Shown here: piece by piece, positions 21,172-32,221 of the stretch
Layout: each line of letters starts with the position of its first letter
How positions within the stretch are numbered: the stretch's first letter is position 1
Assembly: GCF_003144115.1 (NCBI RefSeq)
Contig: NW_020311999.1
Span: 80,239-144,238, forward strand
Origin: Tilletiopsis washingtonensis
Lineage: Eukaryota > Basidiomycota > Exobasidiomycetes > Entylomatales
Reading direction: 5' to 3'
Length of the DNA stretch: 64,000 bases
The notes under the pieces: model-generated
Seen by the model: only the letters and a program-made list of their open reading frames with translations
The model's database searches: none
Told to the model about the DNA's origin: nothing
Translations under genes and position numbers: made by a program

Positions 21172-23554
21172 ATGGCGCCTCGATCCCCCAAAGGCCCCGC
21201 CGCGCGAAACCTCTCCTTCGAGGCCGGGCCCGTGCCCAAGTTCCTGCAGTCGCTGCACCGCCAGGTCACCGGCGCGCGCTCCGGCGGCGGCGGCAAGACC
21301 GAGTTCGACGAGCTGCTCGGCACCTCCTCGGCGCGCGGCGACGGCGGCGCAAGCGGCGACGACGATGAGTTTGAAGGCGCGCAGGTCGTCGTGCTGAAGG
21401 AGGGCAAGCATCTCTCGCGCGAAGAGGCGCTCGCCAAGCCTGCCGAGGCCAGTGCGAGCGGCAGCGGCAGCGCCGACGCCGAGGCGAGCGGCAGCAGCGC
21501 GCCCGCTGCCAGCTCCTCGGCGGCACGCATCGCATCGGCCGGCAGTGCGCCATCGAAGAAGCGCCGCGCTGCCATCGACGATGACGGCGATGCTGGCGCA
21601 GCAGCGGGAGAGGACGGCATGGACGCGGCACGCGCCGTCATTGCGGCGAGCAAGGGCGGCAAGGAGAAGAAGGAGAAGAAGGACAAGGCGGAGAAGAAGG
21701 ACAAGAAGCGCAAGAAGTCGGCCATCGCCATTCCGGCAATGGCGATGGACGGCGACGTGGAGGATTTTGAGCGCGCCGGCGCCGCAAAACAGGCCGGCGA
21801 GCAGCACGAGGGCGAGTCGGACGCGGCGTCTGGCTCGCAGAAGGCGGCGGGCGAGGGGGACGCAGCGGCAGAGGAGGAGGAGGTAGAGGCCATCTCGCAC
21901 AAGGAGATGCGGAAACGGAGAAAGCTGGAAAAGGCAGCTGCGCGCTCCGGCGTCGCCGTCACCAGCGAGTCGACGAGCGCCGCTGTAGGCGCGGCTCCTG
22001 GCGTCACTGTGACCGCGCCACTGCCCGGCTGGGCACCTCGGCACGCCGCAGCGAATGCGGCTGCTGCGCCGCGCACCGGCCACAGCCTGTGGATCGGCAA
22101 CTTGAGCTTCCGCACGACCACGGACCGGCTCAAGGAGTGGCTCGCGGAGAAGGGCCTCGAGGGAGTGAGCAGGGTGAACATGCCTGCGGGCGCGAAGAGA
22201 GGAGAGCACAACAAGGGGTGAGTCTTGCGCGCCTCGCGACCGCAGCAAACGACTACTCGCTGACGTGCCGATCAGCTACGCGTACGTCGACGTTCCCAAC
22301 GCTGCGGGCGTCACAGCCGGCGTCGCGCTCTCTGAGTCGCATCTCGACGGTCGTCGTCTGCTCATCAAGGCCGGCTCCGACTATGAAGGTCGTCCAGCGC
22401 TCGACGCCACTGCTCTGGCGCTCGCGCAGACTGCCTCGGCCACTCCCGTCGATGGCGCAGTGCCAAAGCAAGGCCGCACGGGTCTGACGAAGACGGCGCA
22501 GAAGATTCTGCGCGCACAGAAGAACCCGCCGGCACCGACGCTGTTCGTGGGCAATCTGTCGTTCTCGACGACCGAGGCGGGCCTGAGAGAGCTCATTGAG
22601 CGCTCGGCGCGCACGCGCGAGGAATGGGCTAGCAAGCGCCGCCCGAAAGAGGAGCGCAAGAATGAGGAGCCGGGCAAGGCTGCTCCAGCGGCGGCAGCGG
22701 CGGAAGGCAGTGCCAGCCCGCAGCCTGAAGCCGCGGCCGGCGATGCAGCCGACGAGGGCAAGCCGCAGGAGAAGAAGCGCAAGCGAGAGGAGAAGGAGAA
22801 GCGGGCCGAGGGAGAGATCAGAGGTGCAGGCGTGCGCAAGATCCGCATGGGAGAGTTTGAGGATAGCGGGAAGTGCAAGGGGTGAGTGTGGCCTGGAGAG
22901 CAGCTACGAGATGGGCAGAGACGGGCGGTGGATGGAGGCGTGTGAGGACGCAGTCGCCTGCCCCGCACGTTTGTGCGCGAGCGGCAATCGACTGCACGGG
23001 AGCAAGTCTGGCGGCAGGGGAGGGCTCGAGGGCTCGAAGTTGCTCGCCTCTCGCGCTCGCCGCCTCGAAGCTGACCCTCTCCCAGCTTCGCATTCATCGA
23101 CTTCCACAGCCCTGCGCACGCCACAGCCAGTCTCATCGACCCGCACAACTACATGCTCGACGGGCGCGAGATCAAGCTGCAGTACGCCGGTGCTGATGCC
23201 GTGCGACGCGGTGCGCCCAAGGGTGCCAACGCCGGCGAGGGTGTTAAGCCGTGGGAGCGACCCGGCTACGTTGCGCGGCCACGGCCAGCACGCACGCCGT
23301 ACGCCGCTGATGGCGATGAGGAGGCGCCGGCGCCGCGTCTGCCGCCGCCGAAGCCCTTCGACCCCGACGCGCCGCTGGAGAAGAAGCACAAGGAGACGCA
23401 GGAGGAGCGCAAGGCTCGTCGTGCGCTCGAGGCGGCCAGAGGAGGCGGCGACAAGCGCCGTGCCAAGCCTGGTGCGGCGCTCGCGAATGCGCAGCGTGGA
23501 CAGACGGGCATCGCGGAGGGCGCGCCGCAGGGCAAGAAGGTTGTCTTCGACTAG
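21172..23554 (+). CDS. NOP13: Nucleolar protein with two RRM domains, Nop13-like
   Basis: RNA-binding protein probably acting in nucleolar pre-ribosome assembly. Exons are 21172-22217, 22276-22881 and 23086-23554 (706 residues). A Ser/Ala/Lys-rich N-terminal half with a long Lys-rich stretch (KEKKEKKDKAEKKDKKRKK) precedes RRM1 (SLWIGNLSF, then YAYVDV) and RRM2 (TLFVGNLSF, then FAFIDF). After RRM2 come YAGADAVRRGAPK and KPWERPG, as in fungal Nop13 relatives, and a basic tail. An acidic/basic insert of about 90 residues splits RRM2 between its two RNP motifs. Both introns cut the Gly codon just before each RNP1, in the same phase. Other two-RRM nucleolar proteins (Nop12 class) are the alternative. 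Confidence 0.8.
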
Positions 23555-23762
23555 GCAGAGCAATGCAGAGATGTGGCAAACAGGAGCGGAGGAGAGGTGA
23601 CGGGAGAGTCTCATTGCATCATGCATGGTGTGTAGCGGAACGGTGTAGCGGAGCGATGTAGGGCAGAGCGGGACAGGAGCGAGACTAGAGAGAAGAGCGG
23701 CAGTGCCACGGACCGGGTGCAGGGAGTGCACCGGTGCCGCACAGCAACAGGGCGCACGGCGC

Positions 23763-25414
23763 TCACTGCGCCTTCTTGGCCGCGTCGCGCTTCGGAGTCC
23801 AGCCAAAGTACGAGCGCAGGTAGAAGCGCACGAAGAGGACGATGAGCGGCAGCAGGTAGAGGAGGTTGAGGTACACCGCGAACACTGCGCCCGTCGAGCC
23901 GACGCACGGCACGCGCCCGTTGTTGGCCTCTGCCGCCGACGCCAACGCGGAGCGCACGGACGCGGCGTCGGTGTGGTAGGGCGAGAGCGAGAAGAGCGAG
24001 TCCTTGACGAAGGGCGTGCTGGAGTTGCGCGAGAACGAGGAGGCGAGGCCCGCGGGCATGCCAGTGGACGGCAGCGCCATGTCGGGGAACGCAGAGGGGC
24101 GGTACGTGACGACGAGGTACGACATGGCGACGCACCAGCCGAGCACCAACTAGAGAACAGAGTGCGAGAGGGTCAGCCTTTGCTCTGCGGCACGTCACGC
24201 ATCAAGCGCTGTGCGCTGCCACGCACCTGGGTGATCTGCATCGTCGTCAGCAGCTGCTTGGCAGCACGCGGCACCTTGAGCTTGAGGCACGTCAGGCTGT
24301 AGAAGAAGTACATGGCCGTGTGCACGATGGCGTTCCACGAGGCAAAGAGCTGGATCGGGCTGCCGAGAAGGGTGTGAGCGTGCTGGGCATGTGTGGGACG
24401 CGCGGTGCTCGAGGCAAGAAGAGGCGAAGCGTGCTGAGCCGAGGCTGCAGCACCGCAGCCCGCCTACCACACACGCTCCTCTGCCAGCCCTGTCCCTCCG
24501 CGCTTCTCCATCTGCACTCACGTAGCCGAGTAGCGCACGCCCGCCCACATGGTCCACATGGCGCCGGCGTGGTGGTAGCTCTGCAGGTTGCTGACCTTCT
24601 TGCCCTTGAGCACGAGGATGATCGAGTCGACGACCTCGTAGCCCTTGCTGAGGTAGAAGAGCCAGGCGATGAGGCCCAGCGGCGCCAGGTGCGGCGTGTG
24701 CGACTCGGGCGCGTGCATGGGCACGGAGCAGAAGGCGGCCGTCCAGCCTGAGGAAGGAGAAGGTGTCAGCGGGAGAGTCAAAGGCAGGCTAAGGGCTGCA
24801 GTGCGCGAGGGCCCTCCGCAGCAAGAGGCCGCACATGCAGCCGCCACGCCGAAGCTCGCCTTGGCCTCCACGTCTTCCTCCCTGCCTCCACGCCCTTCTC
24901 CCGGCTACTCACCAGCCGCGCCTCCGGCCGCCGTGCCCTGAGCAAAGTAGTGCGCGAGGTGACGGATCATGCTCTGCGCCTGTGATGCAGAGAAAGGCGA
25001 CAGTCAGTGCCCGGACGCATGCATGGCTCGCCGGATGCACGCACCGTCCACAGCGAGTAGATGCAGAGGAACGCATTGTGTGCAAGCACGGCACTCGAGA
25101 GGCCGTACGTCTGTCAGGCGCAATGGCGTCAGCTGTCTGCCGCCGCAGCGAGCACCTCCGCTTGCTGCGCTGCAACTCACCTCCTTGACCAGATCCCTTG
25201 CCGGGCCGTTCCGCAGGCGCTTGTGGTTGGCATGGTGCACGGCAAAGATGTACACAACACTGACGGCCGCGACGCTGAGCGGGTGCAGCGTGGCCTGCCA
25301 CACGCCCTCGCTGATGCCGAGCCCGTGCGGCACGGCGGGGTAGGGCTGCGTGGCGAGCTTGGTCCACAGCGACGTGTGTGCCGGGTCGAGCGGGAGCGTG
25401 GAGAAGAGCGACAT
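23763..25414 (-). CDS. Fatty acid elongase, ELO family
   Basis: Membrane 3-ketoacyl-CoA synthase that condenses malonyl-CoA with long-chain acyl-CoA in the ER. Exons read 25414-25181, 25110-25045, 24979-24913, 24747-24522, 24359-24227 and 24149-23763 (370 residues). Family motifs are YEVVDSIILVLKGKK, the histidine box region LQSYHHAG, and NAIVHTAMYFFYSL. The box is QSYHH rather than the usual HxxHH, a variant known in some elongase branches. The chain has several hydrophobic segments and ends in a basic tail, KRDAAKKAQ, where Lys at -3 and -4 resembles an ER retrieval signal. A 130-residue segment rich in Ser before the last membrane span is longer than usual. Confidence 0.88.
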
Positions 25415-27942
25415 GGTGGAGATGGTGGAGAGAGGCTGGGGTGCGGCGGGGCCGCGACAGCGCTGTGGGTCTCTTAAGGCGCCCAGCACCTCCAAGGCGC
25501 AGACAGATGTCCGGCCGCTGCTCGGCGCTCGGCCCTTTGCTCAAGAAGCGGCACGAGCGGACGCTGATTTGCCGCCGAGCCCGCAGAGAGGGGCCAGGGC
25601 GCCGGCCATCAGTGTCACTGTCCCCATCTTTTCGCGCGCCAGCTCCGGCGGAGGTGGGCCCGCCCGCTTGGCCTCGCCTCGGCCTCGGCCTCGGGCCTGC
25701 ACCCCCCACAGGCACGAGAACAGACGTGCAGCAGCGACCCCGTGGCCGGCTGCAGCCCTCAGCAACGACAGCCAAAAGCGGTGCAAGCGCAAATGTCCGG
25801 CGACTCCGAGCGCGGCGTGCATGGCTCGAGCGGCGCCACGCTGCAGGGCTGCAGGTCAAAGTCAAAACGGTGCAGAGCCGCGGCGTTCACTGCGTTGCTC
25901 TGCTGCTGCTGCCTGCTGTGCTGCTCGTGTGACCGCCACAGCCGCCCGCCAAGGCTTCGAATTGGGCAGGGCGGCGCAAACGCGCAGTGAAGGCAAGGCG
26001 GCCAGCCTCGACGCTTTTTTCGCGCCACCGCGCCGGCTCGGGCGTCTGGCGCGCGCCGAAGCCGAGCGCGTGCGGATCGCCGCCCCAACAGAAAAGCGCG
26101 CCGCGCGGCGCTGCCCCCTGAGAGCGCAGGCCAGAACACGCGTCATGGGGGCCCGTGGGACAGCCGCCAGTGGCGCGCCGTGGCCGAGGCGTGCTGGACC
26201 CGTGCCGCAGGACGGCGGGTGGCAGCGCTGATGCGAGGGAGACGCTCGGCGCTCGTCATGCGGCGGCAAGCGAGGCGAGGCGAGCGCGCCGACGCTGCTG
26301 TCCTGCGCCACCCCCTGAGGCGGGCCTGCCGGGGCGCGCGAGTGGCGGCGGGACCAAACGAGGGCAAGGCGGGGCCGGATTGACCCCACGTCTGCGCGCT
26401 GCGCATCACCATGTGGGCACAGCGGTGCAGGTGCCGGCAAACGGTCAAGCACGGCCTGCAGCTTCTTGATGCGGCGGCGTCTTGTCGCTGCGCGCGGCGT
26501 GGCCGAGCTGGACGAAGAGCGAAGCGGAGCGGGCATGACGACAGGCGTGGGAACAGCGCGACGGCTGCTCCTCGTGGCCATCTGCAGCGCTTCGTGCTGC
26601 GCCGGCGCAGAGAGGAGAAGGGTGTTTGAGAAGCTTTGACTGCCGAAATACAGAGGGTATCGAGCTGAAGCTGTCCCCTGTTTTTAAGTCAAGCAGAAGC
26701 TACTGGAAGCAAGAAGGTGGCGAGCCAAGAAGAAAAGAGCACAGCTCATTGACGCGCATACGCCCGTCCGAGTGGCAAGTCCATCCTCCTCCCTCAGCGG
26801 CAGCGTCTTCAACACTTGGCGCACCTCAAAAGATGCTCCTTACAGCCTGGGAGCCTCGGATCCTCACGTAGCCAGCCAGTCGTCACCTGCCTACGCCTTA
26901 AAGTCCCGTTCATGGCGGCCACGCACGTCACGTGCAAACCTGCCCCTGAAGAAAGGCGCGGGATTTGAACCTCGGCGCGAAAGCTGGCGCGCGGGAGTCT
27001 CGCGCAGCCCCCGCGAGCGAGTCTGCGCCCGGCACTCCTCCACTCAGGCCAGGGCCGCTGCTGCTGTGTGCTCTCGAGGCTTGACCACCACCTCAAGCAC
27101 GTCGAAGCGCCTCAGCGCCATCAGCTCACATGCAATACGCGTGGGCGCGCTGAATGCAGCGCATACATCTCCTCATCTCTCATGTCGGCGCTGCGAGAAG
27201 CTGCTGTGAGGGCATCAGCGTGCAGGCGCTCAGGGCCTGCCTCTGGACGAGTGGCCGTTCACACGCGGCGGCGGCATCCCGTCGCAGCACTGTCCAGAGA
27301 CGCCGCGTTCCGTCAAGTGCTGGACCTGGACCGCCGGACTCGACAGGAGTGAGCCGCCGGCGTGCTCTGGCTTGCCGCCGCGCCGCCGTGCGAGGGCCGG
27401 CGGTCTGCGGAGAGGCTCATCGCCTGCGCGCGAGAGAGGGCTGGAGGGCAGGGGCAAAGTGGGGTAGGCAGCTCCATCGCACGCCGCCAGCAGGCACGAG
27501 ACCATCCTGCTGCCCCTCGCAGCCGTCCATCCCGTGCGCTGATGCGTCCCATTCGAGCGCCGAGGGGCATAATGCCGGAGCACGCAGTCCGCCAGTACGG
27601 CCTCTCCAAGCCGGAGCGAGTCGATGCTCGCCCTGAGTAGCAGCCGCCGGGTTCATGCACCACGCCAGCAGCAGCGTGCAGCTGCGAGAGGCGCTGCCTC
27701 CGGGCGAGGTACCTATCGACCTCCAGCGGCACGGCAGGCCGACACAAAGCTGGCCTCCGGACTCCTTCCCGATGCCGACGCCTCCTGAGCCACGCTAGAG
27801 TGGTCCTTCGCCCTATCAGCATGCAGGGCGCTCCCCACATCATGTGCCTGCGTCTTGCGAGACAGCTGGCGCCGTCGATCTCAGATCTGGCCTCACGCCA
27901 CCATCTCCCGTCACCCTCTTCTCGCACCTCTCGTGGCCCAGC
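25415..27942. other. Gene-poor 2.5-kb region
   Basis: It separates the elongase gene from a plus-strand membrane-protein gene, and both promoters must be here. 25415-26600 is extremely GC-rich with long overlapping open frames on both strands but no protein resemblance. 26640-26770 is a short A-rich patch. Near 26950 a GGATTTGAACC string imitates a tRNA T-arm but no cloverleaf forms. Nothing else was supported. Confidence 0.55.
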
Positions 27943-29668
27943 ATGGTGTGGATGCCCGGCGCGCTGCCGAGCGAGCCCGCCGAGCAGGTGGGCTATGTGA
28001 TTGACCTGTACAAGTGAGTCGTCGAGCGTGCAAGGCTTGCGATGCGAGCGATGCACTGCGGGCCCGTCGCGTAGCAGCGCCGTGCACTGCTTACCTTGTC
28101 GCAGCCGCTCCGGCCCGATGATATGGACGAACTTCATGTGCCTCGGCTTCCACATCGGCACCTGGAGCACGCACTTCACCACAGAGTGGGTCGACTGCTC
28201 GTCATCGTGTACGAAGCAGCGGCGCTCACGCAGCACATTGGTCTTTCTCACAGCTGGCAGGTGCTGCGCACCCGCGGCCCTAACAAGTTCGCCTACTTCA
28301 CTGCTCGGTGAGCAGCACGCAAACGGCACAGCCAGTGCTGCGCTGAAGATGTACACAGGCTGGCAACGTTTGCCGCGCTCCTCACCGGCTGCGTGCTGGG
28401 CACGTACGGCGGCGTGAGCGAGACGGCAGGCAATGTGCTCATCAAGGTGAGCGCGCGAGACGGTCCTCCGCTGCACTTGTGCTGAGCCAGCCAGACGTAC
28501 TGCGTGCTGCTGGCCACGAGCATCGCCGCCGTCAACGCCGTCCTCCTGCTCCGGACGCTCGCGATCTGGAACGACCGCTGCTGCGTGCGCTACCTCTGCA
28601 TCGCCGCCTGGCTCGCCACAACGACCATTCACATGTGGCTGGAGCTGTGGCTCCTCCGCGCGGCACCCGGCCCACTGCCCGGCATCACCGTCGTCGGCAC
28701 GCGCTCCGTGCGTGGGGGCTACGTGCACATCGTGCCATACGTGTGCTCGCTGGCGTTCTGCAGCGTCATGACGGCCTTGACGTTCGGCGGCGCACGAAGG
28801 AGTGCGCCAAGTCTGGGCGCGCTCGAGCTGCTCAGACTGCAGACGCCCAAAGGCGCCCGCTCGCAGCGCGGACAGATGCTCATCCACCGGCTGCTCAGCG
28901 CGCATTTGCGGTACAACCTGGTGAGCAGAAGGGGTTGCATAGCAGAGCGGAGGAAAGGAAAGCCTGGCCTTGCGCTGACACGTCTGCTAGGCCGTCATGG
29001 GGCTCACCGCCGCCGTCGCCATCCGTGAGTGCCGCACACCCCGTGAATGGTCGACACTCGCTGACGCTCTTGCAGTCCTCGCGCTGCCCGGCAAGCGCAA
29101 CCTGCAGTGCGTGCCGCTGCCCATCTTTGTCGTGTGCACGTCGGCCGTTGCGTGCAACATGGTCCTCCACACGCTGCGAGGCCGTCAAGTCGTGCACTAC
29201 GAGCAAACGATGCCTGGACCAGCAGCGCCGCAGCGCCACGGCCTCTCGCGGCACGACTCGCCCGACAGCAAGTCGTCGGGCGAAGCGTCGCACAAGCACG
29301 AGCTCGACGTGTGCTCGCTCGAGCGGCAGGACTCGCAGCAGACGTTCGAGATCATCGAGTCGCGCGAGGCACACGTGCACTGCCGCACCTGCTGCTGCGC
29401 CTTCGAGCCGCTCACGCTGCCGCCGCCATTGACCTCGCTTCAGCGCCGGCCAGTCGACTTCATCACGCGCCAGCGCGGCTTCGACGACATCCAGACGCTG
29501 CCGGAGCTGTCGCTCGACCACTCGCCCGGCTCGCTGCCGGAGGGCGTGCTCGACGCGCCCACCAGCCCGCAGCTCTCCGTGCGCGTGCTGCGCGAGGTCA
29601 CGACGAGCGTCGAGCGCTGCGACGTCACCACGAGCGTCCAGAGGCGCGTCAGACACAGCACCGACTGA
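27943..29668 (+). CDS. Fungal multi-pass membrane protein of unknown function
   Basis: Seven exons (27943-28013, 28105-28185, 28254-28307, 28359-28446, 28495-28920, 28991-29024, 29076-29668) give 448 residues. About seven hydrophobic segments fill residues 20-270. The family-like pieces are TDWQVLRTRGPNKFAYFTAR, the aromatic/charged RTLAIWNDR loop, and a long hydrophilic C-terminal tail rich in Ser/Asp with HCRTCCC. The arrangement is typical of the large basidiomycete families of seven-span proteins of unknown role, often described as receptor-like. The ATG at 27943 was chosen because it opens directly into the first segment. Function not known. Confidence 0.7.
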
Positions 29669-29986
29669 GGAGCGCCCTCACTCTTTCCCTCCTCCTCCTT
29701 ACAGCAGCCCCACACTTTCCTTCCTCACTGCGGCGCGTCCTGCGCCGCCCCTGTCCCTGCCGTCATCCGTCTATCTATACTGTACCCTCACTCCCTGCCT
29801 GCGCCTTCTCAGTCTGTACCCTTCACTGTACCCTCAATATCAGCGACGTGTCCAGAACGATGCAATGCGGCGCGAGTACAGATGATGGCGGGGTATCGGT
29901 GCGTTGAGAATAGAAAGAGAGGCGGAGCGCAGGGCGCGAGCGAAAGGGTCGGGCGACGCCGATGGAGAGTCCCGCGCCTCCATGCC
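29669..29986. other. Convergent intergenic spacer
   Basis: About 318 bp between the stops of two convergent genes. It contains C/T-rich stretches and a TATCTATACTGTACC region, and presumably both 3' UTRs. No gene seen. Confidence 0.7.
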
Positions 29987-31622
29987 TCACTGCCGGCGGA
30001 AGCGAGTGTCGCGCGCATCGCCAGCATCGCGAGCGGCGTCCATCAGCTGACGCGGTCGCTGCCGAGCATACGGGCTGCGGCTCGCTGGTGTCAAGCCCGA
30101 GGCGACGGGAATGTGGCTCGTGCCAGCGCCGAAGACAAACGGCGCGGCGCGCGACGGTGGCGTCGGCGAGGTAGGGCTGAGCGGCTCGGCGCCGCCAGCA
30201 AAGGCAAAGTCGACCTGGCTGGCGGAGCGCAGGTGCATGTCGCCATTGCCGCGGCCCGAGGTAGGCACACGAGCGGCACTGCGCGACAGCGAGCCTTGCG
30301 AGTAGCTTGGCCCCGCGTAGCCAAAGCGCTGCGCCGATGCAGTCGGCTGCGGCGGCGTCGAGGGCTCCATGCTCTCGTCGGGCAGCAGCTCGGCCTTTGC
30401 CGAAAGGGCTGCAGAAGAGTCAATCTCACCCTGACGCAGTGGTGGCCCAGCTGCACTCACCCTTCTGGCCCTCGGCAATCATCGCCTCCATGCGCTTGCT
30501 CATGCGCGACAGCTCATCATCCTCATCGTCCTCGTCCTCCTCCATGCCATGCTCGGGCGCCGTCTCGAGCGCCGGCGTGACAGGCGCGCTGCTCGACGCC
30601 GTTAGACTCTCGGCGCTGGGCCACGACGGCGGCAGCGGGCGCGTGATGGAGCGCGCCGAGCGGCTCGAGGGAAAAGCGGGCCGCCGGCGCGTGCGAGAGA
30701 GGTACACGTGGGTGGACGAGCTGCGTGTCGGCGCGGAGGAGGCGGACGATGAGGCTGACGGCGACAGGGGAGGAGCAGTCGAGGCATCGCTCCGCAGCGC
30801 GCCTGGCGGAGACTTCTCGTCTTCGCCTGCTTCGCGTGCCGGCTGTCGGCCCCATGAGCTCCAGAGAGAGTAGGCGGTAATCGCCTGTGGCAGTATCAGC
30901 GACGCTCTGTCGAGGTAGGCATGGATGCTACTCACCGCTGCGCCGGCATACAGCGCCGTGTTGAGCGCGCCCGACACGATCGCTCCCGCCACGCCGCGTC
31001 GGCGCTTCGTCGCCGGGCCCGCCGCCTCATCCTCCAGGCCCTGGGCGTCGCCGTCGGCGAGTGCGCCGCCGGCCTCGAGCTGACGAGCGCGCGTCTGTCG
31101 CTCTCGCGCCTGTGCAGCAGCTGCGGCCTGCGTCGCCTGGGCGCGCGTGAGCGTCTCCCAGGCGCCGGCGCCGCGAGGCGACGTGTGCTCGCCCGCGGCC
31201 GAGGTGGTGGCCACGCCGCCGTCTGCGCTCGACGCGACGCTGTAGCCTGATGTGGAGCGCGTGGGGCCGAGACCCACGCGCGACGGCCCGGCGGCGTCCA
31301 GGCCATTGCTGTAGCTGCTGCCGCGCGCCATGCCAAACGGCAGGCTGTGCGTACTGCCGTAGCTGGCGCCGTAGATGGCCGAGCCCTGCGAGCTGGCGCC
31401 GTAGCTCGTCGAGGCGTGCGAGCCGGCGCTGTAGCCTGCTGCGCCCGGCAGCGTGCCAGGTGCAGCGGGCTGGGCGGCCAGCCAGGCGCGCTTGCGCGAC
31501 GAGCCCTCGCCGGGCGTGAGCGGTGCTGCGATCGGTGCCTGCTCGGTCTCGGCGGGCGCAGCGCGGTAGGAGGGATGCAGCGGGCCCTTTGGCCGGCGCC
31601 GCACGGGATACGCGCCGGACAT
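29987..31622 (-). CDS. Hypothetical protein with one hydrophobic segment
   Basis: Unrecognised protein of 527 residues from exons 31622-30461 and 30408-29987. The N-terminal third is Ser/Ala/Gly/Tyr-rich with GASYGS-type repeats. A coiled-coil-like stretch follows (residues about 160-190, Arg/Gln/Ala), then KRRR and a hydrophobic stretch GVAGAIVSGALNTALYAGAAV that could span a membrane. Next come a Ser/Pro region and an acidic run EEDEDDEDDE just before SRMSKRMEAMIAEGQ. The C-terminal exon is Pro/Ser-rich. The KRRR next to one hydrophobic stretch suggests a nuclear-envelope or ER protein, which is inference. Confidence 0.65.
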
Positions 31623-32221
31623 GGCGGGCGTGGCGAGATGGAGTGGAGGTCGCCGCCGCTGCGTGCAAGGAGCGGCGCCGCAAGAGGCCGGTGCAGGTGC
31701 GCGTGCTGCGGCGCGTGCGGCAGGTGTGGGCGCAGGAGAGAGACGGATGGAATGTGAGGCGCGGGATGGTGGTCGTCGTGTGGAGAGAGAGCGGCGCCGT
31801 CAGCGCAGCCTGGTGGCCATGCTGCGCGCGCGGCGCCAGCGTCCAGCAGACGCGTCGCGGCGCCCACTCGACTCTTACTCTCTTGCCTCTCACCACCACT
31901 ACGCGCCCGCCTGCAGCGCATCAGCACGCACCTCGTTGCGCCTGTTCATGGCTGCCGCCTGCCGCAGCCTCTTTTGTGCCGCTCGCACTGCATGCACTCT
32001 CTTCACAAGAATCAGATTGCTCAGGGCGCCGGCGCTCGGGCTCTGGAGAGGGGTGGATCTCGACGGGTATGGGTCATGAGAGAGAGAGAGGAGTACCACA
32101 GGCGCAGTGAGCATGGGTATAACGGCATCTGGACGGTCACGGCATGACAGCGGCCTTGGCAACATTGTCTGGCGTCTTCTTTGGCCGCGCAGTATGATGG
32201 CGGCGTCCGGGCACAGCAGCG
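31623..32221. other. Promoter region of the gene at 29987-31622
   Basis: About 600 bp between two genes on the same strand. GAGAGAGAGA at 32080-32090 and pyrimidine-rich stretches are visible. It holds the 3' end of the next gene's transcript and this gene's promoter. No gene seen. Confidence 0.6.

Noticed and set aside
25350-26581. Long overlapping open frames on both strands
   Set aside because: Low-complexity Arg/Ala products without motifs. Taken as GC-driven chance frames.
26940-27060. Possible tRNA-Ser gene on the minus strand (GGTTCAAATCC string with a D-arm-like CTGAGTGG upstream)
   Set aside because: T stem and acceptor stem do not pair and the anticodon arm is unclear. At best it is a decayed fragment.
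27313-28905. 530-codon minus-strand open frame
   Set aside because: It lies antisense to the exons and introns of the seven-span membrane protein, whose splice chain is far better supported.
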